A stretch of 56,137 nt of DNA, taken from NCBI GenBank assembly GCA_949471785.1, contig CASWRE010000020.1, forward strand, positions 1 to 56,137. The letters run 5' to 3'. The notes under the pieces are model-generated. The model had not been told where the DNA came from. It saw only the letters and a list, made by a program, of their open reading frames with translations, and ran no database searches. Below, in pieces: positions 52,841-56,137 of the stretch. The stretch comes from an uncultured Lachnospiraceae bacterium (lineage in GTDB: Bacteria; Bacillota; Clostridia; Lachnospirales; Lachnospiraceae). A program made the translations under genes and the position numbers. Each line of letters starts with the position of its first letter. The stretch's first letter is position 1.

Positions 52841-53812
52841 TCAGCAGAGCTGATCCAGCAGATCCAGGTCCTCCCTGGATCTGTGCAGCAGTCTGCCAAA
52901 AAATGTATAAAAAAATTCCAGGGCGTTCGTCTCTGTCAGCACAATGCTGTTAGGCTCCCGTTTCAGGAAACCCATCTGATCCACCACGGACTGACCCATA
53001 CTGACACCTCCGGTCTCAACAGCCGTATAGGCGGCAAAACCGGAACAAAGACTCCTGTCGGCAAAATAGGCCACTGCCAGAGGATCGTTAATCACACACC
53101 CGATGATATGTTCCCATTCCCAGTGGAAGTCAAAATAAAATTTTGTGATGGCCTCCACAAAAGCGCCGTGGCGCTCGTCTAGCCTGCGCAGATAGGACAG
53201 CAGGTTCGGAGTCAAAACGATTTTCCTCGTCACATCCAGCCCGATCATGTGAACAAGCTTTCCCAGACCCGCCATCTTCTCATATACGAAAGCCGCCGCG
53301 TCGGGGTCGCACCAGTAATTATACTCGGCCACCGGCGAACAGTTGCCGTGGCTTTTGAAATTTCCTCCCATGGAAACGATCTCGTCAAGGCAGGCGAAAG
53401 CCTCCTCATCGGCCATCAGAGCCCTGGCCAGATTGGTCATGGGACCCAGGGCCAGAACGGAACAGCGCTCTTCCCGCAATGTTCGGATTATATAGGATAC
53501 GGCAGATAGTTTTTGCCTGTATCCCGGCACGTCGGGAAGAAAGCTTTCACCCAGGCCGTCCTCGCCGTGGGTATCCTGGGCGCTGACATACTCCCGCCGC
53601 AGAGGCCTGGTTTCCCCGATATAAACCGGAATATCCAGGCGGTTCATATGCCGCAGTACCTTCTTGGCATTGGCAAATCCCAACTCCACCGGCACATTGC
53701 CGCAGACAATGGTGATACCCAGCACTTCGATTTCTTCCATTGACAGAGCCAGCATCAGGGCCAGGCTGTCGTCAATACCGGGATCACAGTCGATAATCAC
53801 TTTTTTACGCAT
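52841..53812 (-). CDS. Inosine/uridine-preferring nucleoside hydrolase
   Basis: A 323-residue N-ribosyl hydrolase. The Ca-binding N-terminus VIIDCDPGIDDSLALMLAL (core DxDPGxDD) and ALGPMTNLARAL (about 115), MGGNF (about 148) and EYNWCDP-like AEYNYWCDPDAAA (about 160) mark the active site. GGAGG lies before ATG 53812. It is 44 bases after aspS and precedes the ECF S component, with no terminator between aspS and it, so it may be cotranscribed. Confidence 0.92.
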   Translation of the reverse strand: MRKKVIIDCDPGIDDSLALMLALSMEEIEVLGITIVCGNVPVELGFANAKKVLRHMNRLDIPVYIGETRPLRREYVSAQDTHGEDGLGESFLPDVPGYRQKLSAVSYIIRTLREERCSVLALGPMTNLARALMADEEAFACLDEIVSMGGNFKSHGNCSPVAEYNYWCDPDAAAFVYEKMAGLGKLVHMIGLDVTRKIVLTPNLLSYLRRLDERHGAFVEAITKFYFDFHWEWEHIIGCVINDPLAVAYFADRSLCSGFAAYTAVETGGVSMGQSVVDQMGFLKREPNSIVLTETNALEFFYTFFGRLLHRSREDLDLLDQLC

Positions 53813-53856
53813 ACATGCCTCCATGGCTTCTTTTTTCTTTACATGGAAATCCCGGA

Positions 53857-55602
53857 CTACTGGCGGATTTTCATATGGATCTCCCGCAATTGGGTCTCCG
53901 TAATTTCACAGGGTGCGCCGCACATCAGATCCTGGGCGTTTCCGTTCATCGGGAAGGGGATTACCTCCCGGATATTCTCCTCACCGCAAAGCAGCATGAC
54001 CATGCGGTCCACGCCGGGAGCCATGCCCGCATGGGGCGGCGCGCCAAACTGGAACGCGTTGTAAAGAGCGCCGAATTTTTCCCGGAGATCTTCTTCGGTA
54101 TACCCGGCGACGGCAAAGGCTTTGACCATGGTATCCAGGTCATGATTCCGCACCGCGCCTGAAGACAGCTCCACACCGTTGCATACGATATCGTACTGAT
54201 AGGCCAGCACCTCCTCCGGAGCCTTGCTGTTTAAGGCTTCCAGACCACCCTGGGGCATGGAAAACGGATTGTGCGTAAAGTCCATCCGCTTCTCCTGCTC
54301 ATTGTACTCATACATCGGAAAATCATTGACGAAACAAAATCTGTACGAGTTTTTCTCGCAGATTCCCAGCCGTTCGCCCAGTTCATTGCGGAGCTGTCCG
54401 GCGAAATCCGCCGCCCGCTTTTCTTTGTCGGCGATAAAAAAGATCGTATCTCCGGGCATAAGGCCCGCTTTCCCGGCGATCACCTCCTTCATATCCTCCG
54501 GAATGAATTTGTCGATGGGCCCTTTGTAGCTCATATCATCCATGATCTCCAGATACCCCAGGCCGCCCATACCAATCGATGTGGCAAAATGCAGCAGCTT
54601 TTCGTGAAAGCCCTTGGACATGTCCGCATGGACCTTAATGGCCCGCACGGTTTTTTTATGAAAGGGCTTGAAGGTACACCGCTGGAAAAAGTCTGTCAGA
54701 TCAATGATCCGGAGAGGATTCCTCAAGTCCGGCTTATCCGTACCGAACTCCAGCATGGCCTGTCTGTAGCTGTACACCGGATAAGGAGCCGCCGTCACCT
54801 GACTTCCCTCCGGAGAAAATTTCTCGAACGTAGCCGTCAATACCTCTTCACCCACGCGAAACACATCTTCCTGGGTGGCAAAGCTCATCTCAAAATCCAG
54901 CTGATAAAATTCTCCCGGGGAGCGGTCCGCCCTGGCGTCCTCGTCGCGGAAGCAGGGCGCGATCTGAAAATATTTGTCGATGCCCGACACCATCAAAAGC
55001 TGTTTGTATTGCTGGGGCGCCTGGGGCAGGGCATAAAATTTGCCTTTCCATTTGCGGGAAGGAACGACATAGTCCCGGGCCCCCTCCGGGGAGGAAGCGC
55101 ACAGGATCGGCGTCTGAATCTCCACAAAGCCCATCCCGGTCATCTTCTCCCGCAGAAAGCTGATGACCCGTGAGCGGAGCAACATATTGTCCCTCACCTT
55201 CCTGTTTCGCAGGTCCAGATAACGGTATTTCAGCCGCACATCCTCCCGCACCTCTCTGGAAGTAACCACCTCAAAAGGAAGCTGACGGTAGACTTTGCCC
55301 AGAATATCCACTCTATGGGCCTCCAGCTCAATGGTTCCGGTGGGGATCTTGGGATTGTAAGTTTCCTCGTCCCGATGCTCTATTACGCCCTGAATCGAAA
55401 CACAGTCTTCCTTCACCAGGCCGTCCAGCAGAGACGTATCCCGCATCACTACCTGCAGCACGCCATACATATCCCGCAGGTCAATGAAAGATACTCCGCC
55501 GTGATCACGGATATTCTCCACCCATCCGGCCACACGAAGCTCCGATCCCACATCCTGTTCCGTAATCTGATCCAGTGTCCTCACTCTGTACTTGTTTTTC
55601 AT
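53857..55602 (-). CDS. aspS: Aspartyl-tRNA synthetase (probably non-discriminating)
   Basis: A 581-residue bacterial-type class II synthetase. GAGGAG precedes the ATG at 55602; the open frame above it runs through the T-box. OB-fold anticodon domain 1-110, motif 2 FRDEDARADRSPGEFYQLDFEMS (core FRDED...R, about 216), GAD insertion about 285-415 and motif 3 GAPPHAGMAPGVDRMVMLLCG (about 525). The anticodon domain reads RDHGGV with His34; His at this place is the residue I recall for enzymes that also charge tRNA-Asn, while Leu marks discriminating ones. The T-box upstream appears to carry an Asn codon, which agrees. Confidence 0.94.
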   Translation of the reverse strand: MKNKYRVRTLDQITEQDVGSELRVAGWVENIRDHGGVSFIDLRDMYGVLQVVMRDTSLLDGLVKEDCVSIQGVIEHRDEETYNPKIPTGTIELEAHRVDILGKVYRQLPFEVVTSREVREDVRLKYRYLDLRNRKVRDNMLLRSRVISFLREKMTGMGFVEIQTPILCASSPEGARDYVVPSRKWKGKFYALPQAPQQYKQLLMVSGIDKYFQIAPCFRDEDARADRSPGEFYQLDFEMSFATQEDVFRVGEEVLTATFEKFSPEGSQVTAAPYPVYSYRQAMLEFGTDKPDLRNPLRIIDLTDFFQRCTFKPFHKKTVRAIKVHADMSKGFHEKLLHFATSIGMGGLGYLEIMDDMSYKGPIDKFIPEDMKEVIAGKAGLMPGDTIFFIADKEKRAADFAGQLRNELGERLGICEKNSYRFCFVNDFPMYEYNEQEKRMDFTHNPFSMPQGGLEALNSKAPEEVLAYQYDIVCNGVELSSGAVRNHDLDTMVKAFAVAGYTEEDLREKFGALYNAFQFGAPPHAGMAPGVDRMVMLLCGEENIREVIPFPMNGNAQDLMCGAPCEITETQLREIHMKIRQ

Positions 55603-55663
55603 AACCATCATCTCCTCAAATAGAATATCACACCATAAAGCCCTGTGTATGCTTTTCAACCAC

Positions 55664-55702
55664 AAAAAAGCCGCCCGTCCTGAACCCCTTTGTCCAGGAC
55701 GA
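55664..55702 (-). terminator. T-box leader terminator of aspS
   Basis: CGTCCTG...CAGGACG stem followed by GGGCGGCTTTTTT on the minus strand. Confidence 0.88.
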
Positions 55703-55955
55703 ACAGCATCTGTCCGCGGTACCACCTGAATTACTGTCTGACACAGTCTCCTCCACAGTTCGGCACAGCCCTCCCTGGGCCTTGCTAAACCTTGCTGTCT
55801 GTCGCGCAGCACACGGCTCACCTACTCGGTTGCCCTTTCAGCTCGCGGCTGGTAAAGTGTTATTCACACGGATTCACTTTACAGGGCTTACACCATCCCC
55901 CGCTCGCTGGAAACGATAATCCGCGCTACTTCTCTTCGTCATCGCCATCGTTGAG
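55664..55955 (-). promoter_or_regulatory. aspS: T-box riboswitch controlling aspS
   Basis: The 14-base T-box AGGTGGTACCGCGG (55714-55727, minus) lies just before the terminator, and a stem I can be drawn with AGTA before GCGCGGATT pairing to AATCCGTGT and a distal GGTGTAAGCCC. The 3' strand of the specifier loop is GAATAACA (55858-55865). It contains AAT and AAC (both Asn codons) but no GAT or GAC. Uncharged tRNA binding would favour the antiterminator. Confidence 0.92.
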
Positions 55956-55985
55956 AGTATATACTATTTAAACGGGGATTGTCAA
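55956..55985 (-). promoter_or_regulatory. aspS: Promoter of aspS
   Basis: TTGACA (55980-55985), 18-base spacer, TATACT (55956-55961); a 16-base spacer to TATATA is also possible. The last 150 bases of the window (55986-56137) show no gene. Confidence 0.75.
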
Positions 55986-56137
55986 CGCTAAAAATTCATG
56001 TTTTTTTCTTTTAATCCATCAGGCGCTACAGCCCCGACGGAATCAGCGACTGCGTACATGGGCCAGCTCCCCCCATTGAATGTCTAATATGGAATTTTTA
56101 TAATGACCTGTGCGCCCTTTGTCTTATCAGAATTTTT

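Overview
The window looks like chromosomal DNA from an anaerobic, moderate-GC Bacillota of the class Clostridia, most likely a Lachnospiraceae-type gut bacterium. The evidence is the co-occurrence of small DUF6465 and DUF6472 family proteins, a GerMN spore/germination lipoprotein, a two-ATPase 2-hydroxyacyl-CoA dehydratase activator fusion, and cis-acting THF, TPP, cobalamin and T-box RNAs typical of Firmicutes. Almost every gene is on the minus strand. The exceptions are the fragment at the left edge, a response regulator/GGDEF gene, a UroD-fold gene, a tRNA-Thr gene and the large activase fusion.

Layout, left to right. 1-0.5 kb: C-terminal end of an unidentified protein. 0.6-3.9 kb: YhaN/YhaO (SbcC/SbcD-like) pair. 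4-7.2 kb: folate operon folE, HD-domain gene, folP, folBK, behind a probable THF riboswitch with an intrinsic terminator. 7.2-8.8 kb: PNPOx-like protein and a diguanylate cyclase response regulator. 8.8-12 kb: thiamine operon thiM, thiE, HAD phosphatase, thiD under a TPP riboswitch, with a divergent UroD-fold gene. 13.4-18.3 kb: YyaL-type thioredoxin protein, then a BlaI repressor with a BlaR1/MecR1-like gene broken by a frameshift in an A6 tract. 18.3-22.8 kb: DegV protein and a cobalamin-riboswitch-controlled ABC importer. 22.9-28.8 kb: CstA with an unknown partner, a glutathionylspermidine-synthase-like operon, tRNA-Thr(CGU), DUF6465 and an HPr-like protein. 29-38.8 kb: serine genes (serC, serA, DUF1015, aminotransferase) and branched-chain amino acid genes (leuB, ilvD, ilvB). 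39-45.3 kb: tgt-yajC and the divergent 1,400-residue activase fusion. 45.4-51.4 kb: comEA, an OmpR-type two-component pair, GerMN lipoprotein and comEC. 51.5-56 kb: DMT-type transporter, ECF S-component, nucleoside hydrolase and aspS behind a T-box.

The least explained structure is a family of short palindromic elements. Two copies (145 and 169 bp) lie at 33893-34061 and 38885-39029. They share GTTACTKTTCA...TGAAAAGTAAC ends, internal hairpins with structure-preserving substitutions, and 8-bp imperfect flanking repeats. A perfect 27-bp repeat with related ends occurs at 38776-38802, inside a perfect 8-bp direct duplication in the leuB leader, and in inverse orientation at 45257-45283 just after the activase gene. 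These look like non-autonomous insertion elements and very small derivatives of them. Other points worth attention are the aspS T-box, which appears to present an Asn rather than an Asp specifier upstream of an AspRS carrying a non-discriminating signature, and a hairpin between Shine-Dalgarno and start codon of the activase fusion.
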